DNA from: an uncultured Alphaproteobacteria bacterium
Lineage (GTDB): Bacteria; Pseudomonadota; Alphaproteobacteria; Caulobacterales; Hyphomonadaceae
NCBI GenBank assembly: GCA_903831255.1
Contig: CAIKWZ010000026.1
Coordinates: 1-64,000, forward strand
DNA: 64,000 nt
Direction: 5' to 3'
The notes below the pieces were generated by a model, which saw only the letters and a program-made list of their open reading frames with translations, did not search any database and had not been told where the DNA came from. How positions within the stretch are numbered: the stretch's first letter is position 1; every line of letters starts with the position of its first letter. Positions 45,023-52,887 of the stretch are shown here, in pieces. Position numbers and translations under genes: made by a program.

Positions 45023-45478
45023 TCAGCGGGACGCGACCGCTTCCCCGTCCAGTCCCGCCCGAGCCACGCGGTCATAAGCCCGCGCCGACTGTTCGGCCTC
45101 ACTCCCGGGACCCAGATCCTTGAGCTTCTGTTCAGTCCACTCGACGCCTTTTCGAAGCATTTCCAGAGCGTCTTCAATATCTTCGCGTTGCTTTTCGAGA
45201 TTTCGGATCTGTTCGCGAGACTTTCTCAAGGACAACTTCAACTGCGCCTGATGGCCCTCAAGCGTGTAAAGATCCAGGATCTCCCGAATATCGACCAGAG
45301 AGAACCCCACCCGCTTACCCTGCAGGATAAGCTTCAGCCGGGCCCGATCCTTCGACGAATACACTCTGTTAAGCCCGTCCCGCGCCGGATGCAGGAGATC
45401 CTTGTCTTCGTAGAAACGCAGCGCCCTGGGCGTCACCTGGAATTCGCGCGCAAGTTCACTGATCGTGTAAGTCTTCAT
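45023..45478 (-). CDS. MerR-family transcriptional regulator, LiuR-like
   Basis: 151 residues. The N-terminal winged helix-turn-helix (YTISELAREFQVTPRALRFY, then EDKDLL) is followed by a long coiled coil (LKLSLRKSREQIRNLEKQRE). No Cys cluster for metals, so it is not a metal sensor. Short MerR proteins of this kind next to acyl-CoA dehydrogenase and thiolase genes commonly control leucine or fatty-acid degradation (LiuR-like); here it precedes the beta-oxidation operon by 73 bp on the same strand. The short gap holds GTCCGGAC, a small palindrome. Confidence 0.92.
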   Translation of the reverse strand: MKTYTISELAREFQVTPRALRFYEDKDLLHPARDGLNRVYSSKDRARLKLILQGKRVGFSLVDIREILDLYTLEGHQAQLKLSLRKSREQIRNLEKQREDIEDALEMLRKGVEWTEQKLKDLGPGSEAEQSARAYDRVARAGLDGEAVASR

Positions 45479-45612
45479 GCATTCGCTCCCCTGGTCGTTT
45501 TTTGTGCTTGGCGACAGGATCGCCAGCCGCGTTTGTTAACGCTGGGACATGGGTAACGCCTGCCGGGGGGAGGGTCAATCCGCCGCAGCCCCCCGAAGGC
45601 GGGCGAAAATGC

Positions 45613-45627
45613 TTAACCCGCCCTTAA
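45613..45627 (+). promoter_or_regulatory. CtrA-type box TTAA-N7-TTAA ahead of podJ-like gene
   Basis: TTAA at 45613-45616 and 45624-45627 with exactly seven bases between (TTAACCCGCCCTTAACC in context), matching the CtrA consensus. It lies about 71 bp upstream of the PodJ-like start, between that gene and the divergent MerR gene. It is the only full match I found in an intergenic region of this window. Confidence 0.65.
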
Positions 45628-45698
45628 CCGACGCGCTTCCAACTGGCGCTCATGGAACGATTGCGACAGCTTTGCAGCTGATCGATTCGGAGCGGTGA

Positions 45699-48600
45699 AT
45701 GACCCAGGGACCCTGGAGCGTGAAGGGGATAGACCCCAAGGCGCGCTCAGCGGCGCGCGAGCGCGCGCTGCAGAAGGGACTGACTCTCGGTCAATACCTC
45801 AACACCCTTCTCCTCGACGAAACACCGGAGGACGAGGAGGCAGACGCCTCTTCGGCACGCGCCCCGGGGCGCGCTGAAGCTAGCGATCTGACCCGGATGG
45901 CCCGGGAGATCGACGATCTCTCTGGACGGCTGGAAACCGCCCAGGCGCGATCGGCGCGGATGATTGCGGGCGTCGATAAGTCAATCGTCGGGCTGATGGG
46001 CAAGGTCGAGGCGACATCCCTCTCTCAGACAGAAGGTGTGGAAAAGGTCTCCCAAACGCTTGGAGACATCCAGTCAGCCCAGGCGGCGCTTCGCGAGAGA
46101 CTGGACGGGCTTGAGGGGCGCGGGGGAACCGAGCAGACGGTTACGGCCGTCCGGGCGCTCGAATCATCGCTCGCGCGCCTGTCCCAGGCGCTGTCTGATC
46201 GCACCGAAGCGCTTGACCGAAGCCAGTCCGATCTGCGGCAGGCTCTGGAAACGAAGGTTGCAGGACTGGCCGGACAGGTTGCCGACGTCGCCCGCTCGAT
46301 CGACACGCATGTCGGATCGGCGATCCGGACCTCCGCAGCAGGGCTTGTGGATCGGGTGGACCGGGTCGAGGCCCAGCTATCGGCGGCGGAGCGGCGAATG
46401 GACGGCGCCCTGGGTCGCATCAGCGACGCCGCGACGCGCTATGAATCGTTTGAAACCAAGACTGAACGCACGCTCGGCGACAATGCCTGGAGAATGGAGA
46501 GAGCCCTCGAATCGGCGCTGGCGCGTTCAAGAGCCATGTCGAAGGACCTTCTCGAGCGTGTGGATACGATCGAGGAAAAGACGCAGGAGGCGGTCGGAGC
46601 TCTGGGAGAGGCGCTCTCTCGCGTCGGCGAACGCCTCAACCGGGCCGAGCGCCGGAGCGAAGCCGCCGCCGGTCTTCTGGAAAAGTCGGTCACCGCCATC
46701 GATGAGCGCCTTCGTGAGCTCTCTGAAAAAGGGGGATCCACGGACGACGTCGACCGTCTCCAGGGACAGCTGCAGAAGCGTTTTGACGCGCTCGCGGAGG
46801 ACATGTCGCGGCCGATCGTGGCGGCGAGAGCGGACCTTGAGCGACGTATAGAAGACGCCCTCAGGACACAGCAGCCCGACCGCCTCGATCGGCTCGAGAC
46901 CAATCTCCGGCAAATGCAGGATCGTCTGGCGGAGGCCGAGGCCCGTCAGTCCGGCGCCGTCGAGGCCATGAGCGCTCAGGTGGAGCGCATGATGCACGCC
47001 TTCGAGGAACGCCTCAGCGATCCGGAGGTTCTCGCCCTGGGCGACATTCGCAGCGAGATGACGCGACTTGCCGATTCCATCGAGGCGCGACTGGCGGGTG
47101 TCGAGACCGCGGATCGCCTGAAGACCGTGGCGTTCGAGGGAATTCGCGCAGATGTCACCCGCATGGAAGCCGGGTTCGACGAGCGAATAGCCCTTTCGGA
47201 ACGTCGCAATGTGTCGGCCCTCGGCGAGGTCGGAGAACAGGTCGCGCAGGTGGCGGAGCGCATGCAGCGACGCCATGAGGAAAGCATCCAGCGCCTTAGC
47301 AGTCGTATTGAGGAAGCGCGCAGCGGCGCTGAGGATGACGGTCCGGACATCTCTGCGCTGGCGGAGCGCTTCGACGAGAGAATTCGGGAAAGTGAACGTC
47401 GGAGCGCCTCGGCGATCGCTCAGATAGGCGAACAGGTCGCACGTGTGGCGGACCGTCTGCAGACCCAGCATAAGGATTCGATGCGCGCCCTCGAGGGGCT
47501 GCTGACCGAAAGCGGGAAAGCGCACCAGAGCCGCCTCGCCGACGCCCTCTCGGACATGACGCGCCGGCTCGAGGAAATCGGCGAGCAGACCGCAGGCGCC
47601 ATGACGCCGGTTCACAGCACCATGTCCTCGATCGCCCGACGGGTTGCAAGGCTCGAGGATCGCGACGCCGGTGAGAGCGATAAGCCCAGCGGGCGCCCCT
47701 TCCCGCCCGGCTCATTTGAGCCCTCCGGCACAGGGCTTTACGACGAAGACGTTTCAGAGCCCGACCCCTCCGATGACTTCATAGCAGACCTGGTCGCAGG
47801 CATAACCGCTGAAATCGACAGACCGCCGGCGCGTCCGTCCGACGCCCCGAAGCCGGCGCGCTCATTCGCAGACATCCAGGCGGAGCGGGCGGCGACGCAG
47901 AAGAGCTCCGAGGAACCGTCTCGCCCGATAGAGGACCTTCTGCCCTTTCAGGAGCTAGACGATCTCATCGACGTTGATGAGGAATTCCTGGACCCCGACC
48001 GTCAGGGCGGAGTGCGCTTCGCGCCGCTTCCGCTTGTCGATCCGTCGCCGCCAGAGGCTGATATCGCCTCTGAGCGCCTGGCGCGCACGCGATCGTCGTC
48101 AGCCTCAGTGAGCGCCCCGACCAAAGCTCCGCCTCAGCGCCGCACGCCCGTCAGCGTGCCGCTCGCCGCTTCAGCCGCCATCGCTCTGGCGGTCGCGGGT
48201 GGAACCGCCTGGACGCTTCTTCGCGGCAAGCAGGAACCCGCCTCGGGCGACGCCGTCCCAAGATCAGACCCCGCCGCTCCGTCCGCTGAGGCGCCTGCCC
48301 CCGCCTCTTCGGATGATCTTCTGTTTTCGGGAGGGCCGCCCGTCGCTGACGAGGCCGGAGCGACGCCGCCGACCATAGCAGGAGAGCGCGCGACAGCCGC
48401 TGAGCTTTTTGACGAGACAGACTCAGCCGGGGGACAGAAGCGGCTGAGCGCGCCTGCGGGCGCTCCAAAAGGTCCGACCCTTGTTGCAGCCGTTGAAGCA
48501 GGCGATCCCATCGCCCTCTACGACACGGCGCTTGATCTGCTTAAGACCGCGGATAAGGCGCGCGGAGCGCGGATGATGAAGGAATCCGCCTCCAAAGGTC

Positions 48601-49277
48601 TTGTGATGGCGCAGTATCAGATGGCCCGTCTGTTCGAGAAGGGCGAAGGCGTCCCCAGGGATCTTGCCGCCTCGCGCAGCTGGACCGAACAGGCTGCGAT
48701 CGGCGGCAACGTCAAGGCCATGCATGATCTTGCTGTCTTCTTCGCAGAAGGAGAGGCAGGACAGCAGAGTTACTCGTCTGCAGCCGAATGGTTTCGTCAG
48801 GCCGCGGACGTCGGCGTCGTGGACAGTCAGTACAATCTCGCCCTTCTGTTTGAACAGGGCCAGGGCGTGGCGCGCGACCCTGCTGAGGCGGCCTTCTGGT
48901 ATGGCGTCGCCGGTCGCGCCGGCGATGCGGACGGCGCACGCAAGTCGGAAACCATCCTGGGGGGTGTGCCGAGAGATCAGGCCGACAAGATCCGCACCCT
49001 CATCCGCTCCTTCACGCCCAAACAGCCGATCGCCAGAGCCAACGGAGAGTTTGGAGCACGCCCCTGGGACAAGCCCGGCGCCGATCAGATCTCGGAAGCG
49101 CAGCGCCTGCTGATCCGTCTCGGCTATCTCTCCGGGCAGGCGGACGGTCAGATGAACGCTCGGACCGCCGAGGCGATCCGCGCCTTCGAGACATCGAAGG
49201 GCCTGCCGGCAACCGGCTCAGTCAGCGCCAACCTGGTGCGCCAGCTGCTCGCCGCCACGCTGAATGGCGGCGGATAA
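45699..49277 (+). CDS. PodJ-like polar organiser: coiled coils, one TM helix, Sel1 repeats, peptidoglycan-binding domain
   Basis: 1192 residues from ATG 45699 (GGAG upstream). The N terminus GPWSVKGIDPKARSAARERA plus LTLGQYLNTLL is the mark of alphaproteobacterial PodJ-type proteins. Residues about 65-660 are nearly continuous coiled coil with repeated AEQ/ERR heptads, including two near-copies of an ISALAERFDERIRESERRSA-type unit (about 480-600). A disordered acidic stretch (660-810) precedes one TM helix (about 820-840, LAASAAIALAVAGGTAWTLL). The periplasmic part has three or four Sel1 repeats (about 937-1085) and a PG_binding_1 domain (about 1134-1186, LLIRLGYLSGQADGQ). Likely cell-pole scaffold bridging cytoplasm and wall. 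Confidence 0.88.
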   Translation: MTQGPWSVKGIDPKARSAARERALQKGLTLGQYLNTLLLDETPEDEEADASSARAPGRAEASDLTRMAREIDDLSGRLETAQARSARMIAGVDKSIVGLMGKVEATSLSQTEGVEKVSQTLGDIQSAQAALRERLDGLEGRGGTEQTVTAVRALESSLARLSQALSDRTEALDRSQSDLRQALETKVAGLAGQVADVARSIDTHVGSAIRTSAAGLVDRVDRVEAQLSAAERRMDGALGRISDAATRYESFETKTERTLGDNAWRMERALESALARSRAMSKDLLERVDTIEEKTQEAVGALGEALSRVGERLNRAERRSEAAAGLLEKSVTAIDERLRELSEKGGSTDDVDRLQGQLQKRFDALAEDMSRPIVAARADLERRIEDALRTQQPDRLDRLETNLRQMQDRLAEAEARQSGAVEAMSAQVERMMHAFEERLSDPEVLALGDIRSEMTRLADSIEARLAGVETADRLKTVAFEGIRADVTRMEAGFDERIALSERRNVSALGEVGEQVAQVAERMQRRHEESIQRLSSRIEEARSGAEDDGPDISALAERFDERIRESERRSASAIAQIGEQVARVADRLQTQHKDSMRALEGLLTESGKAHQSRLADALSDMTRRLEEIGEQTAGAMTPVHSTMSSIARRVARLEDRDAGESDKPSGRPFPPGSFEPSGTGLYDEDVSEPDPSDDFIADLVAGITAEIDRPPARPSDAPKPARSFADIQAERAATQKSSEEPSRPIEDLLPFQELDDLIDVDEEFLDPDRQGGVRFAPLPLVDPSPPEADIASERLARTRSSSASVSAPTKAPPQRRTPVSVPLAASAAIALAVAGGTAWTLLRGKQEPASGDAVPRSDPAAPSAEAPAPASSDDLLFSGGPPVADEAGATPPTIAGERATAAELFDETDSAGGQKRLSAPAGAPKGPTLVAAVEAGDPIALYDTALDLLKTADKARGARMMKESASKGLVMAQYQMARLFEKGEGVPRDLAASRSWTEQAAIGGNVKAMHDLAVFFAEGEAGQQSYSSAAEWFRQAADVGVVDSQYNLALLFEQGQGVARDPAEAAFWYGVAGRAGDADGARKSETILGGVPRDQADKIRTLIRSFTPKQPIARANGEFGARPWDKPGADQISEAQRLLIRLGYLSGQADGQMNARTAEAIRAFETSKGLPATGSVSANLVRQLLAATLNGGG

Positions 49278-49301
49278 TCCGGAGCCATCCGGGTTATTTT
49301 T
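49276..49301 (+). terminator. intrinsic terminator after podJ-like gene
   Basis: 8-bp stem AATCCGGA / TCCGGGTT (one G-U pair) with loop GCCA at 49276-49295, followed by A and five T. The hairpin starts inside the TAA stop codon. This is the clearest rho-independent terminator seen in the window. Confidence 0.8.
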
Positions 49302-49358
49302 CGCATCTCGCCCTTCAGTCTGCTTCCGGAGCGGGCCTCGGGGGGATAGAAGCCGTCA

Positions 49359-50267
49359 ATGCTGATCCATCTGCCCATAGCCGAGATCACGGTTGATCCG
49401 CTGATCCTGATCGCCATCGGAGGGGCGGTCGGCTTCCTGTCCGGCCTGTTCGGCGTCGGCGGAGGATTCCTGCTGACCCCGCTTCTGATCTTCTACGGAG
49501 TTCCCGCGGCGGTCGCCGTCTCGACCCAGGCCAATCAGGTGCTTGCGACGTCCATCGCAGGAGCTTCATCGCACTGGCGACAGGGCGCCGTCGATGTCCG
49601 GCTCGGCAGCCTCATGCTTTCCGGGGGGCTGGCAGGCTCGGCCGTCGGCGTCGCGATCTTCAGCCTTCTGCGGTCCCTCGGCGTGGTCGAGGATGCTATC
49701 TCGCTACTGTACGTGATCTTTCTGGGTGTGATCGGCGGGCTCATGGCCTGGGAGAGCCTCAATGCGCTGAAGCAGGGCGGAGGCGATCCGGGCCGGCGTA
49801 CGCGACTACGAAGCTGGATGCGCTCCCTCCCCTACAAGCGGCGCTTCCCGCGCTCAGGCCTCTACATCAGCATTATCCCGCCGGCTGCCATCGGTTTCAT
49901 CGTCGGCATTCTCGCATCCGTCCTCGGGATCGGCGGCGGCTTCATTCTCGCCCCCGCCATGGTCTACCTGCTCGGCGTCCCAACGCGTGTGATGATCGGG
50001 ACGTCGCTTTTCCAGATCATTTTTCTGACCGCCTTCGTGACGCTTCTGCAGGCGACTTTCAATGGAACGGTCGACCTGGTTCTGGCCGGCATCCTCATGA
50101 TCGGCGGTGTCATCGGGGCCCGTCTCGGCGCGCTTGCCGCGCGCAAGCTGAAGACGGCTCAACTCCGTCTTCTTCTCGCTCTGATCGTTCTGGCGATGGC
50201 CGGACGACTGGGATACGACGCCTATATTGCGCCGCCTCCTCCCTATGAGCTGGAGGAGGGAGTATGA
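49359..50267 (+). CDS. TSUP (TauE/SafE) family anion permease
   Basis: 302 residues, about eight helices. Two TSUP repeats with the paired glycine motifs GFLSGLFGVGGGFLLTPLLI (first half) and GILASVLGIGGGFILAPAMV (second half). Family members move sulfite, sulfoacetate or other sulfur/organic anions across the inner membrane. The next gene overlaps by 4 bp (ATGA) and encodes the TIGR02186 partner commonly found with this type of permease in Alphaproteobacteria. Confidence 0.93.
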   Translation: MLIHLPIAEITVDPLILIAIGGAVGFLSGLFGVGGGFLLTPLLIFYGVPAAVAVSTQANQVLATSIAGASSHWRQGAVDVRLGSLMLSGGLAGSAVGVAIFSLLRSLGVVEDAISLLYVIFLGVIGGLMAWESLNALKQGGGDPGRRTRLRSWMRSLPYKRRFPRSGLYISIIPPAAIGFIVGILASVLGIGGGFILAPAMVYLLGVPTRVMIGTSLFQIIFLTAFVTLLQATFNGTVDLVLAGILMIGGVIGARLGALAARKLKTAQLRLLLALIVLAMAGRLGYDAYIAPPPPYELEEGV

Positions 50268-51016
50268 CGAACCGCTCCGGCATCATTCGAGCTGCGCTGG
50301 GAGCTCTCTCGCTGCTGATCTGCGCACCGCAAGGCCAGACCCTGCCGACAAAAATGGCCTCGGGCCTGGCCGAGGAGACCATCGAACTTAAGGTCAATTA
50401 CGCAGGGACCCGCGTGGTGATGTTCGCAGCCTCAGAGCTGGCGAACGATCCCGACACCTCCTTTGCATTTGCGCTCATCGGGCCGGCGCGACGCCAGGCG
50501 CTCACCCGGACCGCCCAAGGGACGCGCGAGCGCTTCGTCTTCTCTTCGGCCCCTCAGGTGTTCTCATGGGGACTGGAGTCAGGTGAGAACGGGGTTGTCT
50601 CGGCCGAGATCCTCCAGCAGGCCGGACTGGATCCCGCGACCGCGGCGATCCCTGAGACGGCTCAGGTCGAGGCGATGGCGCTGTCGGCCTGGAGAGACGC
50701 GTTTGTCCGGTTGAAATACGACAGCGAGCTCTATTCCAGCAAAGGGGTGAGCATAGACCGGCTGGATGGGGGACTTGCGCGGGCCCGTATAGACCTGCCC
50801 CCAAACGCGCCCGCTGGCGATTACATCGTTCGCGCAGCCGCCTTCCGCAATGGAGAACTCGTGAGCCGTACGGACCAGCCTCTCACCCTGATGCGGGGCG
50901 GAATGGATGCGACGCTCTATACGCTCGCCACCCGTCACGGTCTGATCTACGGCCTGTTATCGATCTCGATCGCATCCCTGATCGGCGGCGTCGCTGCCTG
51001 GGTCGGACGCCGCTGA
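50264..51016 (+). CDS. TIGR02186-type membrane-anchored periplasmic protein
   Basis: 250 residues. N-terminal signal sequence (ALGALSLLICAPQG), a periplasmic beta-rich domain (IELKVNYAGTRVVMFAASEL, ARIDLPPNAPAGDYIVRAAA, LVSRTDQPLTL) and a C-terminal anchor helix (GLLSISIASLIGGVAAWVGR). This layout and its coupling to a TauE/SafE permease match the TIGR02186 family. Presumably a permease accessory; no biochemical role is established to my knowledge. Confidence 0.88.
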   Translation: MTNRSGIIRAALGALSLLICAPQGQTLPTKMASGLAEETIELKVNYAGTRVVMFAASELANDPDTSFAFALIGPARRQALTRTAQGTRERFVFSSAPQVFSWGLESGENGVVSAEILQQAGLDPATAAIPETAQVEAMALSAWRDAFVRLKYDSELYSSKGVSIDRLDGGLARARIDLPPNAPAGDYIVRAAAFRNGELVSRTDQPLTLMRGGMDATLYTLATRHGLIYGLLSISIASLIGGVAAWVGRR

Positions 51017-51020
51017 CGGA

Positions 51021-51746
51021 TCATCTGCTGTCCGGAAGGAGCTGGGACATGGGCGCCAGATAAGCCCCTGTCCTGCCAAGCGTCGCGGCGACGAGTCCTT
51101 TGGGAAAAACCGCCCGGAACGCGGGATCGAGGACATTCAGTCCGCCCGTCAGCGCGCCATAAGCCGGCAGAACGATCCGACGACCGTCAGATGCAAAACA
51201 ACGTGTCCTGACCTTTCCAGCGCGGCCGGCGACGCGGGCGCAGGGATGGAGATGACCGCAGACCTCTCCATAGGCACGATCAGCCGCCGACGGCTCATGG
51301 CGGAAAGTCAGCCCGTCCTGACCAAGAACTTCCAGAGCGCGTCCGCCAGCCCCCGAAGGGGGCGCTCGGTCATGATTTCCGAGTATCCAGATCCAGTCGC
51401 ATGTCCCGGTGAGCGAGCGGAGTTCGACCGCATCCTCTTCGGTCATCCGCAACAGGGCCTCGCCGTCATGAAAGCTGTCCCCCAGCGCAACCACGCACTC
51501 GGGATGCAGGAATTGAACAAGTCTCGCCAGGCGTCGCAGCGTGGCCCGGGTGTCGTAGGGCGGCAGCATCTCCCCGCGGGCCGCGTAAAAGGAACCCTTT
51601 TCAAAGTGAAGATCCGACACGATGAGCGTACGCAGATCCGGACGCCACAGCGCCCCGCATGCCGTCGGCCAGAGAGACACGCCTGCGACCTCCATGCGCA
51701 GACGAAGGGACACGACAGGTTCTGAAGGCGGAAGCGAAGACAGCAT
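51021..51746 (-). CDS. pdeM: DNA ligase-associated metallophosphoesterase PdeM
   Basis: About 241 residues from ATG 51746; GTG 51770 and ATG 51695 are alternatives and none has a good ribosome-binding site. Calcineurin-like phosphoesterase motifs: LIVSDLHFEKGSF (DxH), VVALGDSFHDGE (GD), WILGNHDR (GNHD) and EVCGHLHPCARV (GHxH). The LEVAGxxLxxxPxxALxWPxxxTLIVxDLH-type start is that of the ligase-associated group (TIGR04123). Usually adjacent to the Lhr-like helicase, which here lies 1.1 kb upstream on the same strand beyond three plus-strand genes. Confidence 0.9.
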   Translation of the reverse strand: MLSSLPPSEPVVSLRLRMEVAGVSLWPTACGALWRPDLRTLIVSDLHFEKGSFYAARGEMLPPYDTRATLRRLARLVQFLHPECVVALGDSFHDGEALLRMTEEDAVELRSLTGTCDWIWILGNHDRAPPSGAGGRALEVLGQDGLTFRHEPSAADRAYGEVCGHLHPCARVAGRAGKVRTRCFASDGRRIVLPAYGALTGGLNVLDPAFRAVFPKGLVAATLGRTGAYLAPMSQLLPDSR

Positions 51747-51865
51747 CCGGGATGGGTGGCCTGAGTTCACAGGAAGGTCAATTGAACCCTTCCAGCTCGC
51801 AGCTGGCCTGAGGTTCCGGCAGGAAGCGATCCGTGATAAGAAGGTTCGTCCCGGGAGTTTGAATC

Positions 51866-52144
51866 ATGAACAGGTTTTTGATGCTCGCTGGTCTCGCCGT
51901 CATGACAGCAGGGTGCTCGGCCACGCCGCAGGTGACACGAGAATCCATGACGCTGGGCGAAGCGGGAATTGAGGGCATGGAGTGCCGGCGGGAGAGCGTA
52001 ATCGGATCCAGTTTCAAACGAACCATTTGCGCGGCCCCTGAGACCTGGGCGCGCTATGACGCGCAGAAACGCCAGGAAGCTGAACGGTACATGGACTCGC
52101 CGCGTCAGCAGTCGAATGTGAACAAGTTCGGGCGGGCTCAGTAG
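51866..52144 (+). CDS. small lipoprotein with CRR-x4-GS-x-C-x-W motif
   Basis: 92 residues from ATG 51866 (GGGAG nine bases upstream). Signal peptide with lipobox TAGC (LAVMTAGCSATP). The mature end reads CRRESVIGSSFKRTICAAPE then TWARYDAQKRQEAERYMDSP, a pattern shared with the protein encoded at 52612 (C-[RK]-x(5)-GS-x(3)-[KR]-x-[IV]-C-A-x(3)-W). The two Cys may form a disulfide. Small secreted proteins with this motif are widespread; their role is unknown. Confidence 0.8.
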   Translation: MNRFLMLAGLAVMTAGCSATPQVTRESMTLGEAGIEGMECRRESVIGSSFKRTICAAPETWARYDAQKRQEAERYMDSPRQQSNVNKFGRAQ

Positions 52145-52210
52145 AGGACGGTCCACGATGCTTCCGACGCCCGCCCCTGACCCGGCATTGCAACCCGTCG
52201 TCTTCGACAG

Positions 52211-52615
52211 ATGACTTCACAGCTGATCATTCCGCTGCTCGCTTGGCTCCACGCGGCGCTCTGCGGCGTCGTCATTCTCTTTCAGATCGCCCTGATCTTA
52301 GGGGCGCCGTGGGGTCGCCTCACTCAGGGGGGCGGTGTGGAGGGCGCCCTGCCGGTTGCTGGGCGCATCGCTGCAGGTCTCTCGGCCATACTCATGGTCG
52401 CGATTGCGGCCGTCCCTCTGTCCGTCGCCGGCGTCGGCCCGCCCCTGCCGCGCTGGACAGCATACCTCGCCATGGCAATCGCCACGCTGGCGGTGATCGC
52501 CAACGTCATGACTCGCTCTCGGGCCGAACGACGGCTATGGGCGCCCGTCACGATTTGCATGTTCGGTCTTCAGGGCGCCATACTGCTTGGCGCAATCCAG
52601 GGAGACGTTCCATGA
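52211..52615 (+). CDS. hypothetical four-helix membrane protein
   Basis: 134 residues, four predicted transmembrane helices (PLLAWLHAALCGVVILFQIA; AAGLSAILMVAIAAVPLSVA; WTAYLAMAIATLAVIANVMT; PVTICMFGLQGAILLGAIQ). No family recognised. Its stop overlaps the next start by 4 bp (ATGA), so it is coupled to the small secreted protein, and the related lipoprotein lies upstream. Confidence 0.75.
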   Translation: MTSQLIIPLLAWLHAALCGVVILFQIALILGAPWGRLTQGGGVEGALPVAGRIAAGLSAILMVAIAAVPLSVAGVGPPLPRWTAYLAMAIATLAVIANVMTRSRAERRLWAPVTICMFGLQGAILLGAIQGDVP

Positions 52616-52881
52616 TCCGAAGATACCTCCTCAGCCTTGTCCTTGGCTGCAGCCTTGTTGTCGGGGCGCAGGCGCAGACCCCGCCCGTGGCGGATGCGGC
52701 GGCAGCGCCAGCCGAAACACGTATATGCAAGCGGGTAACCGCTACAGGCAGCAATCTTCCCAAACGCGTATGCGCCACAGCTGAAGAGTGGGCGGCTCTC
52801 GACCGGAAAGGCCGCGAAGGAGCCGAGGATTTCGATCGCCAGCGCCGTGAGAGCGTCGGGATCAATCCTGGAGGGTCCTGA
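52612..52881 (+). CDS. small secreted protein with CKR-x4-GS-x-C-x-W motif
   Basis: 89 residues from ATG 52612, coupled to the membrane protein's stop. Signal peptide (YLLSLVLGCSLVVGAQA). The mature end, ICKRVTATGSNLPKRVCATA then EEWAALDRKGREGAEDFDRQ, aligns with the lipoprotein at 51866: both have two Cys 15 residues apart, the GS pair, the Trp six residues after the second Cys, and a charged helical tail ending in RRES or RQQS. Function unknown. Confidence 0.8.
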   Translation: MIRRYLLSLVLGCSLVVGAQAQTPPVADAAAAPAETRICKRVTATGSNLPKRVCATAEEWAALDRKGREGAEDFDRQRRESVGINPGGS

Positions 52882-52887
52882 GAACCC

